Under the pieces are notes generated by a model that did no database searches, was not told the DNA's origin, and saw nothing but the letters and a program-made list of their open reading frames with translations. 64,000 nt of DNA from an uncultured Dokdonia sp. (lineage in GTDB: Bacteria > Bacteroidota > Bacteroidia > Flavobacteriales > Flavobacteriaceae): NCBI RefSeq assembly GCF_937910895.1, contig NZ_CALEMI010000126.1:1-64000 (forward strand), given 5' to 3'. Within the stretch, counting starts at the first letter, position 1. The number at the start of each line of letters is the position of its first letter. Below are positions 18,980 through 28,974 of this stretch, in pieces. The position numbers and the translations under genes are program-made.

Positions 18980-19121
18980 ACCAATTCATGTATCTGTTAA
19001 GATTATCACAACGTTAATTAATTAACATTATAACTCTTTTTATAAACATATCACTTTAATTATTAATAAATTATAATTTTTATTGATAAAAACAATTATT
19101 CCTTAATAATCTGATATTTTT

Positions 19122-20735
19122 TTAGGCATTTTTGTAAGAAATCAATAATTGCTTTGTAGACGCATCGTGATTTGAAGATTCAACATCATTAAAGTCGCTA
19201 AGCACTTGTTTTGCAAGTTGTTTCCCAAGTTCTACACCCCATTGGTCATAACTATAAATATTCCAGATCACTCCTTGTACAAAAATCTTATGCTCATACA
19301 TAGCGATTAATGCCCCCAAAGTACTTGGAGAAAGTGTGTCTATGAGGTAGGTAGTCGTTGGTTTATTTCCTTCAAAAACTTTAAAAGGGGTGAGTTGTTC
19401 TATACGCTTTCGCGAAAGCGTACGCTCCTTAAATTCTTCTGTCACCTGATCTTTGGTCTTACCATTCATTAATGCTTCTGTTTGTGCAAAAAAATTAGCC
19501 ATTAATTTATCATGATGATCTGTATTACCGTAAAGGCTTTTCTTAAATCCAATAAAATCGGCAGGAATCAATTTTGTTCCCTGATGTATTAACTGAAAAA
19601 ACGCATGTTGTGAGTTGGTTCCAGGCTCTCCCCAGATAATATTTCCTGTTTCATAAGTGACAGGATTTCCATCACGGTCTACACTTTTCCCATTACTCTC
19701 CATAATAGCTTGTTGCAAATAGGCAGGTAGCCTATGCAAGTATTGTGTGTATGGAATGACTGCTTCACTTTCGGCGCCAAAAAAGTTATTGTACCAAACA
19801 CTTAATAAGGCTGTGATGACAGGTATATTTTCGCCGAAAGGCTGTTCTTTAAAATGAACGTCCATCTCGTGAGCTCCTTTTAATAAATCTTCAAAATGAT
19901 CATATCCTACTGCCAATGCAATAGAAAGCCCCACAGAACTCCAAAGTGAAAAACGACCTCCCACCCATTTCCACATAGGAAAAATATTGTGGGATGTAAT
20001 GCCAAAGTTTTGGACGGCTTCCAGATTGGTAGATACCGCCACAAAATGATTCCCTACAGCTTCTTCTCCTAACTGATCTACAAACCAAGCGCGTACCGTT
20101 GTCGCATTGCTTAATGTCTCTTGGGTTGTAAATGTTTTAGAAACAATCACAAAGAGTGTTGTCTCAGGATTAAGGTCTTTAATCGTTTCCATCACGTGAT
20201 CTCCATCTACATTTGAGATAAAATGTGTGGTCAGATGATTTTTATAATACTGCAAAGCCTCTACCACCATAACGGGACCTAAATCTGATCCGCCAATACC
20301 AATATTAACAACATCTGTAATGACTTTTCCAGTAACACCTTTATGTGCGCCTTCTATAATACTTTTTGTAAAGGTTTTTATAGCATCACGTACGCCTGCG
20401 ACTTCTTGTTTATGATAAGCTGTTGCTGAAAAATCTCTTAATGCCGTATGCATTACCGCACGATCTTCTGTTTTATTTATAACTTCTCCGCCGTAATAAC
20501 TAGCAATCGCTTCTGAAAGGCCTACTTCTTCTGCAAGGTCAACTAGTAATGATTTGGTTTCTTCTGTAATTCTATTTTTACTATAATCTACAAGGAAATC
20601 TTGCCATTGTATAGTCAGTGCTGCTACTCTACCTTGATCTTTGAACAATTCCTTAAGATGTACGTCTTTTATGGTTTCAAAGTGCAATTGTAATTTCTTC
20701 CAAGCATTTGTTTCTGTTGGGTTGATATTCTTCAT
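19122..20735 (-). CDS. pgi: Glucose-6-phosphate isomerase
   Basis: 537 residues, slightly short but complete. It interconverts glucose-6-phosphate and fructose-6-phosphate in the cytoplasm. Signatures seen: [14 protein letters not shown] (~146-159), SKTFTTQET (~200), the [19 protein letters not shown] block (~262-280), the [15 protein letters not shown] region (~335-350) and [11 protein letters not shown] (~446). The segment [12 protein letters not shown] is coded by a perfect dispersed palindrome in a variable linker. It lies 20 bp after the M23 peptidase gene and is probably the last gene of a four-gene operon. Only an AT-rich spacer lies downstream; no clear terminator is seen. Confidence 0.97.
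   Translation of the reverse strand: MKNINPTETNAWKKLQLHFETIKDVHLKELFKDQGRVAALTIQWQDFLVDYSKNRITEETKSLLVDLAEEVGLSEAIASYYGGEVINKTEDRAVMHTALRDFSATAYHKQEVAGVRDAIKTFTKSIIEGAHKGVTGKVITDVVNIGIGGSDLGPVMVVEALQYYKNHLTTHFISNVDGDHVMETIKDLNPETTLFVIVSKTFTTQETLSNATTVRAWFVDQLGEEAVGNHFVAVSTNLEAVQNFGITSHNIFPMWKWVGGRFSLWSSVGLSIALAVGYDHFEDLLKGAHEMDVHFKEQPFGENIPVITALLSVWYNNFFGAESEAVIPYTQYLHRLPAYLQQAIMESNGKSVDRDGNPVTYETGNIIWGEPGTNSQHAFFQLIHQGTKLIPADFIGFKKSLYGNTDHHDKLMANFFAQTEALMNGKTKDQVTEEFKERTLSRKRIEQLTPFKVFEGNKPTTTYLIDTLSPSTLGALIAMYEHKIFVQGVIWNIYSYDQWGVELGKQLAKQVLSDFNDVESSNHDASTKQLLISYKNA
19405..19420. repeat. 16-bp palindrome inside pgi
   Basis: Perfect copy read as Thr-Leu-Ser-Arg-Lys-Arg in a linker preceding the conserved [10 protein letters not shown] segment. 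Confidence 0.95.
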
Positions 20736-20755
20736 TGAGTAGTCTTTACTGTAGA

Positions 20756-22054
20756 TTATAAATCTTGTTCTTGGAGTGTGCTAGAATCATCTATCTCTTT
20801 ATACTCTGTTGCAAAAGGAATAGCGTCTAACTGTCTTTGTAGAGGTTGCATAACACTATCATATATAGGCTTTAGATAGTCGGCGAGTGGCTCTGAAGCT
20901 GGGAGATCTTCTCTAAATGGATCTACTTGTCGTCCATTTTTCCAAAAGCGATAACATACGTGAGGTCCACCTGTATTGCCTGTCATTCCTATAGTTCCTA
21001 TTACCTCTCCTTGTCTTACATAATCACCTACTCTTGCAATACGCTTTTGCATGTGCAAGTACTGCGTCTCATAGGTCCCATTGTGGCGTATTTTAACATA
21101 GTTACCATTACCTCCTCTACGTTCTGATTTAATAACTGTTCCATCTGCCGTGGCAAGAATTGGGGTGCCTATGGCACCTGCAAAGTCGGTTCCTTTATGA
21201 GGACGGACTTTATAGCCGTAATATTTTATACGTCTTTTTAAATTATATCTAGAGGAAACTCTATTAAATTTTAGAGGTCCTTTTAAGAAAGCACGTCGTA
21301 AATTATCTCCATTTTCATCATAATAGTCAGAGCCTCCTGGAAGGGAATCATTCTGAAAATAATAGGCGTATACAGACTTTCCTTTATGCTCAAAAACACT
21401 TGCCTTGATTCTTCCTATTCCTGCAGGAACTGTATCGTTCACAAAGCGTTCTTCATAAATTACTTTAAATCGATCTCCTTCCTGAAGTTTAAAGAAATCT
21501 ATGGTCCAAGCATAAATATCTGCCATCCTGTAGGCAACTAGCACATTGGTATCTAATTCATCAAAGGTAGAAGACAAATTGCTACTAATTATTCCAGATA
21601 TTTCTTTTTCTACAATCGTTACTGGGTGTGATTTTTCTTCGGCTACGACACCATCTTGAAAATCTACCACTACGTAGTCTTCTTTATTTTTTTCATAAAT
21701 AAAAACTTGTGCGGTCTCTGTAGTGTCTTTAGATTTTAATAATACATAGGGTTTACCTACTTGTATTTTTCGGGTGTCAAAAACTTCTTGTATTGTATCT
21801 GAAATTTGTTGTATCGTTCCATAACCAACGTGAGATTCAAAAAGTATTTTTCCGAAGCTATCACCCGATTTTACGGTGTCACGCTCTACAACATAGTCGT
21901 CAAGCACATATCCATACGCTTGTGCAGGCGGTTCTACTGGGAGTTTTACTTCTTGAACGGGTGTTGGTTTTTCTTCTTTTTCGCCACAAGCAACAAGGCT
22001 AATAGCGAGTAGTAGTGCGGTAAATATGGTTGTTAATCTCACAGGTCTTATCAT
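20756..22054 (-). CDS. M23 family metallopeptidase lipoprotein
   Basis: 432 residues. Lipoprotein signal (AISLVAC, Cys 23), a beta-rich N-terminal region (~50-250) and a LytM-type M23 domain (~275-380). Metal ligands H286 and D290 are in [10 protein letters not shown], and a further GPHVCYRFW gives H365 and C367 where most LytM enzymes have HxH. The expected role is cleavage of peptidoglycan cross-bridges in the periplasm, anchored to a membrane. It begins 7 bp after the tryptophan dioxygenase gene and is followed 20 bp later by pgi. Confidence 0.92.
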   Translation of the reverse strand: MIRPVRLTTIFTALLLAISLVACGEKEEKPTPVQEVKLPVEPPAQAYGYVLDDYVVERDTVKSGDSFGKILFESHVGYGTIQQISDTIQEVFDTRKIQVGKPYVLLKSKDTTETAQVFIYEKNKEDYVVVDFQDGVVAEEKSHPVTIVEKEISGIISSNLSSTFDELDTNVLVAYRMADIYAWTIDFFKLQEGDRFKVIYEERFVNDTVPAGIGRIKASVFEHKGKSVYAYYFQNDSLPGGSDYYDENGDNLRRAFLKGPLKFNRVSSRYNLKRRIKYYGYKVRPHKGTDFAGAIGTPILATADGTVIKSERRGGNGNYVKIRHNGTYETQYLHMQKRIARVGDYVRQGEVIGTIGMTGNTGGPHVCYRFWKNGRQVDPFREDLPASEPLADYLKPIYDSVMQPLQRQLDAIPFATEYKEIDDSSTLQEQDL

Positions 22055-22061
22055 CTATCCT

Positions 22062-23000
22062 TTATACATCTTGTCCCCAGTTTGCTAATTCTTCGGCAGT
22101 CCAAACATCTGGAAAAAATATTCTGCGCTGATATTTAGGGTGCATATATTTTGTCCACTCACTTCCTCCCGTTGCTTCTACCACGTGCTCTCCATTATTT
22201 AAATAATGGTTTGCTGTATGATAGTGTGACATCACCCATGTTATATTTACTGTATAGTCGTAATGTCTCATAGCTTGTCGCAACGCTGGATCGTTTTGAT
22301 CTGCCTCAGGTAGGGATTTGAACTTCGCGTACAAATTTATAGTATTATATTCTTTTGTAAATGCTATAAACTCATTTTTATATTTTTCCTCAAACGCATA
22401 GAGCAAATAGCTCTTTTTTCCAGTTTGATAATTTTTTCCAGCGGCTTGCCAATACAAATGTTCTAAGGCATGTTCATAGGGAGTGTTTCTATCTATAGTT
22501 TCGCGAAAGCGAGCATCTATCAAATTAATTAAATCTGTACTTGCAAATTCTATCTTTCTATATTGTGCACTTTGGAATCCACTAGCTGGAGTTAGCGTCT
22601 TTCTAAACTTCATATATTGTTCTAAATCCATCCCGTCTTTCATAATCGTAAAGGAGGACGTTAACATATCAAAGTAACGACTGATACGACCTAGACGTGA
22701 GGCAAAAAAAGTAACTGTAAGATTTTTATGGTGTGCGACTTGTTCTATTTCCCAGAGGACCATTTTGAACAGAAGTTCCGTCACTTGATGGTACATAATA
22801 AATACATTTTCATCTGGAAAATTTGTGCGTGGTGACTGAAGGCTTAATAAGGCATCTGTATGAATATAATCCCAATAGGTAATGGGCTTACTTTGTAATA
22901 ATCCTTCCAGATGATCGTCAAGATCTTGATCTATTTTTTCATATTTATCATCAAGAGCATCTATGATACGTTCAAGATCTGGTTCGATTTTTTTCTTCAT
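22062..23000 (-). CDS. Tryptophan 2,3-dioxygenase
   Basis: 312 residues. The protein carries the haem dioxygenase landmarks FIMYHQVTELLFK (distal-site region, ~87-99), FxSRLGRISRYFD, TPASGFQSAQYR (~145-156), HYHTANHYL with the probable proximal His (~258-266) and TGGSEWTKY (~278). It oxidises L-tryptophan to N-formylkynurenine, the first step of the kynurenine route, in the cytoplasm. No other kynurenine genes are in the window. A truncated dispersed palindrome codes for ARFRET. It is in an apparent operon with DUF3108 upstream (9 bp) and M23 downstream. Confidence 0.95.
   Translation of the reverse strand: MKKKIEPDLERIIDALDDKYEKIDQDLDDHLEGLLQSKPITYWDYIHTDALLSLQSPRTNFPDENVFIMYHQVTELLFKMVLWEIEQVAHHKNLTVTFFASRLGRISRYFDMLTSSFTIMKDGMDLEQYMKFRKTLTPASGFQSAQYRKIEFASTDLINLIDARFRETIDRNTPYEHALEHLYWQAAGKNYQTGKKSYLLYAFEEKYKNEFIAFTKEYNTINLYAKFKSLPEADQNDPALRQAMRHYDYTVNITWVMSHYHTANHYLNNGEHVVEATGGSEWTKYMHPKYQRRIFFPDVWTAEELANWGQDV
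22499..22511. repeat. Partial palindrome inside tryptophan dioxygenase
   Basis: TTTCGCGAAAGCG read on the minus strand as Arg-Phe-Arg-Glu. Confidence 0.85.
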
Positions 23001-23009
23001 AGTATCTGA

Positions 23010-23852
23010 TTAATTATCTACTACAATCTTAAATGAATGCTTAAGTCCTTTAAACGCTGCGAGATCTGCCTTGAGAGATCCTACAGCAAGACTGGCTTTA
23101 ATGCGAATAGGCACTTTATTTTCGTCATCACTCACCCAAACGGTAAGGCTTTCTTGTTCTTTAAAGACACGTCCCGATTGTACTAAAGGTCTAAATTTAA
23201 GACATCTTATTTTACCAAATTCAGTATTCATTACTTCGCGTCCTAAAAAACGAAGTTTAAAGGGATAGTTCTCACTATCAAAAAACATAGTTAAACTCGT
23301 TTCGTCTCCTTCTTTTAGATTTGTCGTGTCTAAGTGATTACGCAAATAGTAAAATGCCGATACCATGTCCTGTACATTTACTGCGGCATCTACTGTTTCA
23401 CGGGTATTATGCTTTCTATTAAAGATATGTGCTTTGTGATTTTTCTGATCAAAGTCTATGACTTTGTCTTTGGTGTGTCCCCCTTCATTAATTTTACGAA
23501 CAAATTGATAAGGTAAATCTGTTTTTTTATCTATGTAGCTTTCATAATGATCTTCTACTTTAAAAAAGAATTTTGAAAGCCCTACAGTTTCTCCATATCC
23601 TTTTACGTGATATACTGGAGTTCCTTTATACTTTGAATCTTCTACCGTAAGTGTGGCATATCCTGCAGTGATGAGCCCGTAATGAACTCTAAATTTAAAC
23701 CACTCTCCTTCTTGGTAGGCGGGTTTGATCTCTTGCGCCTTTCCTAAAGTCGTCACTAGTGTAAAAACTCCTATGAATAGTAATTGTGTAATATGATGTA
23801 CTGATGTTCTCATGTTTGGCACCAATTGGTTATTTACGAAGAGTATTTGCAA
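23010..23852 (-). CDS. DUF3108 domain-containing exported protein
   Basis: 280 residues. A hydrophobic N-terminal segment (LLFIGVFTLVTTLGKAQ) looks like a signal peptide. The start used could be replaced by the internal Met at residue 14 (MRTSVHHITQLLF), which gives a more normal signal peptide. The rest is a beta-rich DUF3108 domain (FKFRVHYGLITAGYATL, HVKGYGETVGLSKFFFKV, YYLRNHLDTTNL). Function is unknown; the family is periplasmic and often lies near cell-envelope genes, in keeping with the M23 gene two places downstream. First gene of its operon. Confidence 0.86.
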   Translation of the reverse strand: MQILFVNNQLVPNMRTSVHHITQLLFIGVFTLVTTLGKAQEIKPAYQEGEWFKFRVHYGLITAGYATLTVEDSKYKGTPVYHVKGYGETVGLSKFFFKVEDHYESYIDKKTDLPYQFVRKINEGGHTKDKVIDFDQKNHKAHIFNRKHNTRETVDAAVNVQDMVSAFYYLRNHLDTTNLKEGDETSLTMFFDSENYPFKLRFLGREVMNTEFGKIRCLKFRPLVQSGRVFKEQESLTVWVSDDENKVPIRIKASLAVGSLKADLAAFKGLKHSFKIVVDN

Positions 23853-23876
23853 TAGTTATTCCAAAAATACTACAAT

Positions 23877-23910
23877 AAAAAACTTCGCCCTATAAAGGAC
23901 GAAGTTTTTA
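23877..23910 (-). terminator. Terminator after hppD
   Basis: Inverted repeat AAAAACTTCG...CGAAGTTTTT with a loop of about 10 nt, 31 bp past the hppD stop codon. It separates the hmgA-hppD unit from the DUF3108 operon. Confidence 0.85.
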
Positions 23911-23940
23911 TATAAATATTGTGTTAAGTACGTTATAAAA

Positions 23941-25101
23941 TTACAAAGTACCTCTTTGTTCTTGTTCTCTCTCAATAGATTCAAAAAGTGCTTTAAAGTT
24001 TCCAGCTCCAAATCCTTTAGCTCCCATACGTTGTATGATTTCAAAAAATAAGGTAGGTCTATCTTCTAGAGGTTTTGTAAAAATTTGAAGTAAATATCCA
24101 TCTTCATCGGCATCTACTAGGATAGAGAGTTCTTGAAGCTTTTCAATATCTTCCTTCATCACTTTCATGTGCTCACCTAGTCGTTGTGGGATATCATCAT
24201 AATACGTCTGTGGTGGTGGTGGTAAAAATTCAATACCACGTGCTTTTAATTGGGCTACGGTTTTGATAATATCGTCTGTAGCCATCGCTAGGTGCTGTAC
24301 TCCTGAGCCTTCATAAAAATCAAGATATTCTTCTATCTGAGATTTCTTGGGTGCTTTTGCTGGCTCATTGATTGGGAATTTAATCCGTCCATTGCCATTA
24401 CTCATTACCTTACTCATTAATGCAGAGTACTCTGTATGAATTTGCTTATCATCAAATGATAGAAAATTAACAAAGCCCATCACGTCTTCATACCATTTTA
24501 CCCACGTATTCATTTGTCCCCAACCTACATTACCTACCATGTGGTCTATATATTTAAGACCCGTTGGTGTAGGGTTATAGTCTGACTTCCATTCCCTAAA
24601 ACCTGGTAAAAAAGCACCTTTATAGTTTTTACGCTCTACAAACATGTGTACCGTCTCTCCATAGGTATAGATTCCTGCGCGTACAGTTTCTCCATGCTCA
24701 TCGGTCTCGACTTTAGGTTCCATATAGGATTTTGCACCTCTTTTGGTGGTTTCTTCATAGGATTTACGTGCATCTTCTACCCAAAGCGCAACCACTTTTA
24801 CACCATCGCCATGCTTGACAATATGGTCATTGATTGGTGATTTACTGTTAAGTGGTGTTGTTAAAACAATTCTGATTTTGTCTTGTTTTAACACATAACT
24901 CACCTCATCTCTAGATCCTGTTTCTAATCCTTTGTAGGCATACGATTGAAATCCAAAAGCAGTTTTATAAAAATGGGCTGCTTGCTTTGCATTCCCCACA
25001 TAAAATTCAACGTAATCGGTTCCTAATAAGGGTAAGAAATCTTGTGCTCCTTCAAATATTTTTTCTAGTCCGTAGTTTACGGGTTGTATGTCCTTACTCA
25101 T
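23941..25101 (-). CDS. hppD: 4-hydroxyphenylpyruvate dioxygenase
   Basis: 386 residues with two VOC half-domains. The N-terminal half (~25-160) starts DYVEFYVGNAKQAAHFYK, and the catalytic C-terminal half (~185-350) holds the iron ligands: His in YIDHMVGNV, His in GVQHLAMATDD, and Glu in FFEIIQRMG. The C-terminal GFGAGNFKALFESIEREQ helix is typical. It converts 4-hydroxyphenylpyruvate to homogentisate, the substrate of the hmgA product encoded upstream in the same unit. Confidence 0.97.
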   Translation of the reverse strand: MSKDIQPVNYGLEKIFEGAQDFLPLLGTDYVEFYVGNAKQAAHFYKTAFGFQSYAYKGLETGSRDEVSYVLKQDKIRIVLTTPLNSKSPINDHIVKHGDGVKVVALWVEDARKSYEETTKRGAKSYMEPKVETDEHGETVRAGIYTYGETVHMFVERKNYKGAFLPGFREWKSDYNPTPTGLKYIDHMVGNVGWGQMNTWVKWYEDVMGFVNFLSFDDKQIHTEYSALMSKVMSNGNGRIKFPINEPAKAPKKSQIEEYLDFYEGSGVQHLAMATDDIIKTVAQLKARGIEFLPPPPQTYYDDIPQRLGEHMKVMKEDIEKLQELSILVDADEDGYLLQIFTKPLEDRPTLFFEIIQRMGAKGFGAGNFKALFESIEREQEQRGTL

Positions 25102-25106
25102 AACAT

Positions 25107-25598
25107 TTAGTTTTCTATCGTTTCTATTTCTTTTATCTCGTATATGATGGTGGAGTCTGTCACTATGGTATCTACTTCTATTCTGTCATATTCATAGTCT
25201 TCTTCATCATCATATAGGGTGTCCGTATCCCACTCATAAGGATCGGTGGTATCAAAATCTCCACTTCTATAAGAATCCATAATTTCGGAAGAGAGGAAAG
25301 TCCCATATACTATAAATAGTATTACAAATCCTAAAACAATGATTCCATTAAAGACAATCGCTATTATATTAATGACTCTTGCCATGGAGACATTACTTCT
25401 ACTCAACTCAGAAAATCCCTCTGGATTTTCTCGGTAGGCTTTTAAACTTTTATTGGCTACGACAAGTCCTATAATAGACATTACCAATGGTATTAATGCT
25501 GTAATACCATAACAACAACAGCCTGCGATTCCTAATACAAGGGCGATGATCCCCAAGACTAATGCTAATGGATCTGCAGGTAATTTATTTTCTGACAT
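25107..25598 (-). CDS. CCC-motif small membrane protein (DUF4190-like)
   Basis: 163 residues. Two hydrophobic segments (~11-47 and ~75-100) flank a short loop. GIAGCCCYGITALIP contains the CCC motif and KSLKAYRENP follows, a pattern common in Bacteroidota DUF4190-like proteins. The C-terminal third is strongly acidic (Asp/Glu/Tyr-rich). It sits 5 bp ahead of hppD and is co-transcribed, but nothing suggests a catalytic role in tyrosine breakdown. Function unknown. Confidence 0.82.
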   Translation of the reverse strand: MSENKLPADPLALVLGIIALVLGIAGCCCYGITALIPLVMSIIGLVVANKSLKAYRENPEGFSELSRSNVSMARVINIIAIVFNGIIVLGFVILFIVYGTFLSSEIMDSYRSGDFDTTDPYEWDTDTLYDDEEDYEYDRIEVDTIVTDSTIIYEIKEIETIEN

Positions 25599-25647
25599 CT
25601 ATCCTTTTTTATATGCTTTCTTACTTCGATTGGCTCCGTATGAACTT

Positions 25648-25663
25648 CGCTTTCGCGAAAGCG
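25648..25663. repeat. 16-bp palindrome between hmgA and the CCC gene
   Basis: Perfect copy in the 87-bp intra-operon spacer, so it would lie in the mRNA between two co-transcribed genes. Confidence 0.95.
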
Positions 25664-25685
25664 TACTATTAATGATTAAAATTAT

Positions 25686-26846
25686 TTAATGATCCAACCA
25701 AGATGTGTGATAACTCTCATCAGCTATTTCCATCGCAGCTTCACATACTTTTAAAGGTTTAAAAGTGTCTACCATAACCGCTAACTCTTCAGTGCCTTCT
25801 TTTCCTATACTTTTTTCTACCGTCCCTGGGTGCGGACCATGAGGAATTCCAGCTGGATGCAACGAAATATGTCCCGCATCTACATCTGCTCTACTCATAA
25901 AATCACCGTCTACATAATACAACACCTCATCACTATCTATATTACTATGATTATACGGTGCAGGAATACTTTGTGGGTGGTAATCATACTTACGAGGTAC
26001 AAAACTACAGACCACAAAAGCATCGGTTTCAAAGGTTTGATGCACAGGTGGCGGCTGATGTATCCGACCAGTAATAGGCTCAAAGTCATGTATGCTAAAG
26101 GCATACGGATAGTTATACCCATCATAGCCTACCACATCAAACGGATGTGAGGCATATACCATTTCAAAAATATCGTCTTGCTTTTTTACTTTGATCAAGA
26201 AATCTCCTTTCTCATCATTAGTTTCAAGCTCATACGGCTGGCGTAAATCACGCTCACAATACGGTGAATGTTCTAATAATTGTCCGAACCAGTTACGGTA
26301 TCGTTTAGGTGTGTAAATAGGACGGCGCGACTCTACAATAAAAAGACGATTGTCTTCGGTATCAAAATCTATTTTATAAATCACTCCTCGCGGAATTAAC
26401 AGATAATCGCCATACTTAAAATCCAAGTTTCCTAAATGCGTGCGTAGCTTTCCTGAACCTTTATGTACAAAGATCAGCTCATCTGCATCAGTGTTTTTAT
26501 AAAAATAGTCTTGCGTTCTTTGCTTAGGTGCTGCCAGAATGATCGTACAATCACTATTGGTCAAAATAGGTTTGCGACTCTCCAGATAATCTTGTTCTTG
26601 CTTGATCTGAAAACCTCTAAAACGATACGATTTTATACTGTTTTCCAAAGCAATTTTGGGTGCTACAGAATATTGTTTGCGAATCTCTTTGACCTGTGTA
26701 GGTCTGTATACGTGATAACTATTGGTACTCATCCCATCAAAACCAATGGTTCCAAATAACTGTTCTGAATAGAGCGATCCGTCAGGTTTACGGAATTGCG
26801 TATGACGTTTGTGAGGAATCTCTCCTAACTTATGATAAAAAGGCAT
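25686..26846 (-). CDS. hmgA: Homogentisate 1,2-dioxygenase
   Basis: 386 residues, cupin fold. Landmarks are MPFYHKLGEIPHKRHTQFR at the N-terminus, ADELIFVHKGSGKLRTHLG (~140-158), PFDVVGYDGYNYPYAFSIHDFEP (~243-265) and FVPRKYDYHPQSIPAPYNHSN (~294-315), followed by GIPHGPHPG (~346), which carry the His/Glu iron ligands. It opens the ring of homogentisate to maleylacetoacetate. With hppD in the same unit it makes the core of tyrosine/phenylalanine degradation; maleylacetoacetate isomerase and fumarylacetoacetase are not in the window. Confidence 0.95.
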   Translation of the reverse strand: MPFYHKLGEIPHKRHTQFRKPDGSLYSEQLFGTIGFDGMSTNSYHVYRPTQVKEIRKQYSVAPKIALENSIKSYRFRGFQIKQEQDYLESRKPILTNSDCTIILAAPKQRTQDYFYKNTDADELIFVHKGSGKLRTHLGNLDFKYGDYLLIPRGVIYKIDFDTEDNRLFIVESRRPIYTPKRYRNWFGQLLEHSPYCERDLRQPYELETNDEKGDFLIKVKKQDDIFEMVYASHPFDVVGYDGYNYPYAFSIHDFEPITGRIHQPPPVHQTFETDAFVVCSFVPRKYDYHPQSIPAPYNHSNIDSDEVLYYVDGDFMSRADVDAGHISLHPAGIPHGPHPGTVEKSIGKEGTEELAVMVDTFKPLKVCEAAMEIADESYHTSWLDH

Positions 26847-27017
26847 GATGTTGTAAAGATTTAGATTGCTTTAAAGTTACTTAAATTCAGGCAATCAACT
26901 ACTATTCTGGATTTCTCTTTATAAGAAATTTCAGTAATAAAGGAAGATATGTCCAACTTTTATTTGACATCGAGGTAAAGATACGGGTTTTTATACATCT
27001 TGAAAAGTGGTTGTATA

Positions 27018-27030
27018 CGCTTTCGCGAAA
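27018..27030. repeat. Partial palindrome next to another repeat
   Basis: CGCTTTCGCGAAA runs directly into the CCTCTCCC-type repeat in the hmgA-dinB spacer. Confidence 0.85.
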
Positions 27031-27075
27031 TCCCTCTCTGCCTTTCAGGCATCTCTCCCAGAGGGAGAGAAAACT
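27031..27075. repeat. CTCTCCCAGAGGGAGAG-type dispersed hairpin repeat
   Basis: TCTCTCCCAGAGGGAGAGA is a short-loop palindrome. Related copies lie at 40302-40336, 43031-43068, 43213-43258, 44938-44975, 45155-45192, 45253-45294 and 60757-60796. Similar motifs are widespread in bacterial spacers. Confidence 0.8.
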
Positions 27076-27138
27076 TTCTTTTAAAATAGCTACAACAAAA
27101 AATACCTCAAACTTCCCGCTCTTAACTCCCAGCATACC

Positions 27139-28248
27139 TTAAAACTCAAATCGCAATTGTACGTCAATTTCTTTTTCTTCAAGTGCTGTCTTAGCTTTCT
27201 TCTTGTCCTCCGTATTCAAATTAGACAATGAGATTCCCAATAACCGAACACTATCTTTCATCTTTTCTTGGTACAAAAGTTCTTTGGCTGTTTCTAGAAT
27301 AACATCTTTGGTACGTACATAATAATCCAAGGTTTTACTGCGTGTTTGAAGTGTAAAGTCAGAATATTTAATCTTAAGCGTTACCGTTTTTCCTGCTACT
27401 TTACTTTTTGAAAGTCGTTTCTCCACCTCTTCTGCAATATGATCCAAACGTTCCATCATAAATATTTCTGAGGTAATATTTTCAGAAAAGGTACGCTCCG
27501 CAGCAAGTGATTTACGAATCCGGTTCGGTTTTACTTGACTGTATTGAATCCCTCTCACAATATCATAATAGTAGGCGCCACTTTTACCAAAATGTTGCTC
27601 CAGATATTCTTTAGATTTCTTCTTCATGTCCAGCCCTGTAAAAATCCCCTTCTGATACATTTTTTCAGCCGTCACTTTCCCAATACCATAAAACTTACGA
27701 ATGTCTAATGTTTCTAAAAAAGCAACCACTTCTTCTGGCGGAATCGTTTTCTGTCCGTTGGGTTTATTGATATCGCTAGCGACTTTGGCAACAAACTTAT
27801 TAATGCTTATCCCCGCCGAAGCATTGAGCCCTGTCTTTTCTTTGATTTTTTGACGTATCCACGTAGCAATTACCGTAGCACTGGGCATGCCTACTTTATT
27901 TTCGGTTACATCCAGATAGGCTTCGTCGAGTGATAACGGTTCTACAAGATCTGTAAATTCATGAAAAACCTCCCGTATTTGTTTGGACACCTCGTGGTAT
28001 CTGGCAAAATCAGAGCGCACAAAAATAAGTTCTGGACATAATTTCCGAGCCAGCACCCCACTCATGGCGCTACGAACACCAAATTTACGTGCTTCATAAC
28101 TTGCGGCACTCACCACGCCTCGATCGCCTCCACCACCTACAGCAATGGCTTTCCCTTGCAAACTAGGATCATCCAATTGCGCTACAGAGGCATAAAATGC
28201 ATCCATATCTACATGAATAATCTTACGGATAGGGAGGGACGTTTCCAT
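27139..28248 (-). CDS. dinB: DNA polymerase IV (Y-family)
   Basis: About 369 residues from the chosen ATG. An in-frame ATG 36 bp further upstream exists, but the family normally begins close to the palm motif IIHVDMDAFYASV, so the later start is preferred. The second catalytic motif is PLSLDEAYLDVTEN (~100), followed by the helix-hairpin-helix region FYGIGKVTAEKMYQKGI and a little-finger domain. It carries out error-prone translesion synthesis and primer extension past lesions. It is divergent from the NAD(P)-binding protein gene. Confidence 0.95.
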   Translation of the reverse strand: METSLPIRKIIHVDMDAFYASVAQLDDPSLQGKAIAVGGGGDRGVVSAASYEARKFGVRSAMSGVLARKLCPELIFVRSDFARYHEVSKQIREVFHEFTDLVEPLSLDEAYLDVTENKVGMPSATVIATWIRQKIKEKTGLNASAGISINKFVAKVASDINKPNGQKTIPPEEVVAFLETLDIRKFYGIGKVTAEKMYQKGIFTGLDMKKKSKEYLEQHFGKSGAYYYDIVRGIQYSQVKPNRIRKSLAAERTFSENITSEIFMMERLDHIAEEVEKRLSKSKVAGKTVTLKIKYSDFTLQTRSKTLDYYVRTKDVILETAKELLYQEKMKDSVRLLGISLSNLNTEDKKKAKTALEEKEIDVQLRFEF

Positions 28249-28305
28249 TACGTGCAAGGTACGGATTCGCCTAGAAGTTTTCAATAGATATTGTACATTT
28301 GAGAT

Positions 28306-28974
28306 ATGTCAAAAACAGCCATCATATTAGGAGCAACAGGACTTACAGGAGGACTCTTAACCGAACTTCTTATCAAAGATCCTACGTATTCAAAAATTAA
28401 GATTTTTACTAGAAGACCTACAGAGTTTTCCAGTCCTAAGATTGAAGAAATACTATGTGACTTACTGCATCTGGAAGCCGTCAAAGAAGACTTTACAGCA
28501 GATATTATTTTTTGTTGTATCGGCACTACAAAAGCTAAAACTCCAGATCGAGATCTTTATCATAAGATTGATTATGGCATTCCGATAGCAGCCGCACAAC
28601 TCGCAAAAGAAAACAACATAGCTACTTTTATGGTCATATCTTCTATTGGCACTTCTGCTAAAAGTCCGTTTTTCTATGTCCGTACCAAAGGAGAAATGGA
28701 ACGTGATCTTTTAAAAATAGAAATTCCTCACACCTACATCATGAAACCTGCTTTTATAAATGGACGTCCAGATGAAGATAGAAAAGGGGAGAAAACACTT
28801 AAACTCCTTATGCGAGTTATGGACTTCTTTATGGTAGGTCCTCTTAAAAAATATCACTCTACACAAGCTATGCAAATAGCCAAAGCCATGGCGTATCTAG
28901 GAATACACGGGTATCAGGATTCTACTATTGGTAATGCTCAAATTAAAGAACTAAGTAATGCCTATAGCGTTTGA
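28306..28974 (+). CDS. NAD(P)H-binding Rossmann-fold oxidoreductase-like protein
   Basis: 222 residues. The N-terminal dinucleotide-binding motif is ILGATGLTGGLL (GxTGxxG, ~7-18), followed by TRRPTEF and later FMVISSIGTSAKSPFFYVRTKGEMER, which resembles the SxK active-site area of atypical short-chain dehydrogenases in the HTATIP2/oxidoreductase group. The substrate is unknown. It overlaps the downstream VOC gene by 17 bp, so translation is probably coupled. Confidence 0.88.
   Translation: MSKTAIILGATGLTGGLLTELLIKDPTYSKIKIFTRRPTEFSSPKIEEILCDLLHLEAVKEDFTADIIFCCIGTTKAKTPDRDLYHKIDYGIPIAAAQLAKENNIATFMVISSIGTSAKSPFFYVRTKGEMERDLLKIEIPHTYIMKPAFINGRPDEDRKGEKTLKLLMRVMDFFMVGPLKKYHSTQAMQIAKAMAYLGIHGYQDSTIGNAQIKELSNAYSV

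Noticed and set aside
26902-27135. 77-codon minus-strand reading frame after the dinB gene
   Set aside because: It is made largely of two dispersed repeats (palindrome and CTCTCCC hairpin), with no family pattern and an implausible mix of residues.
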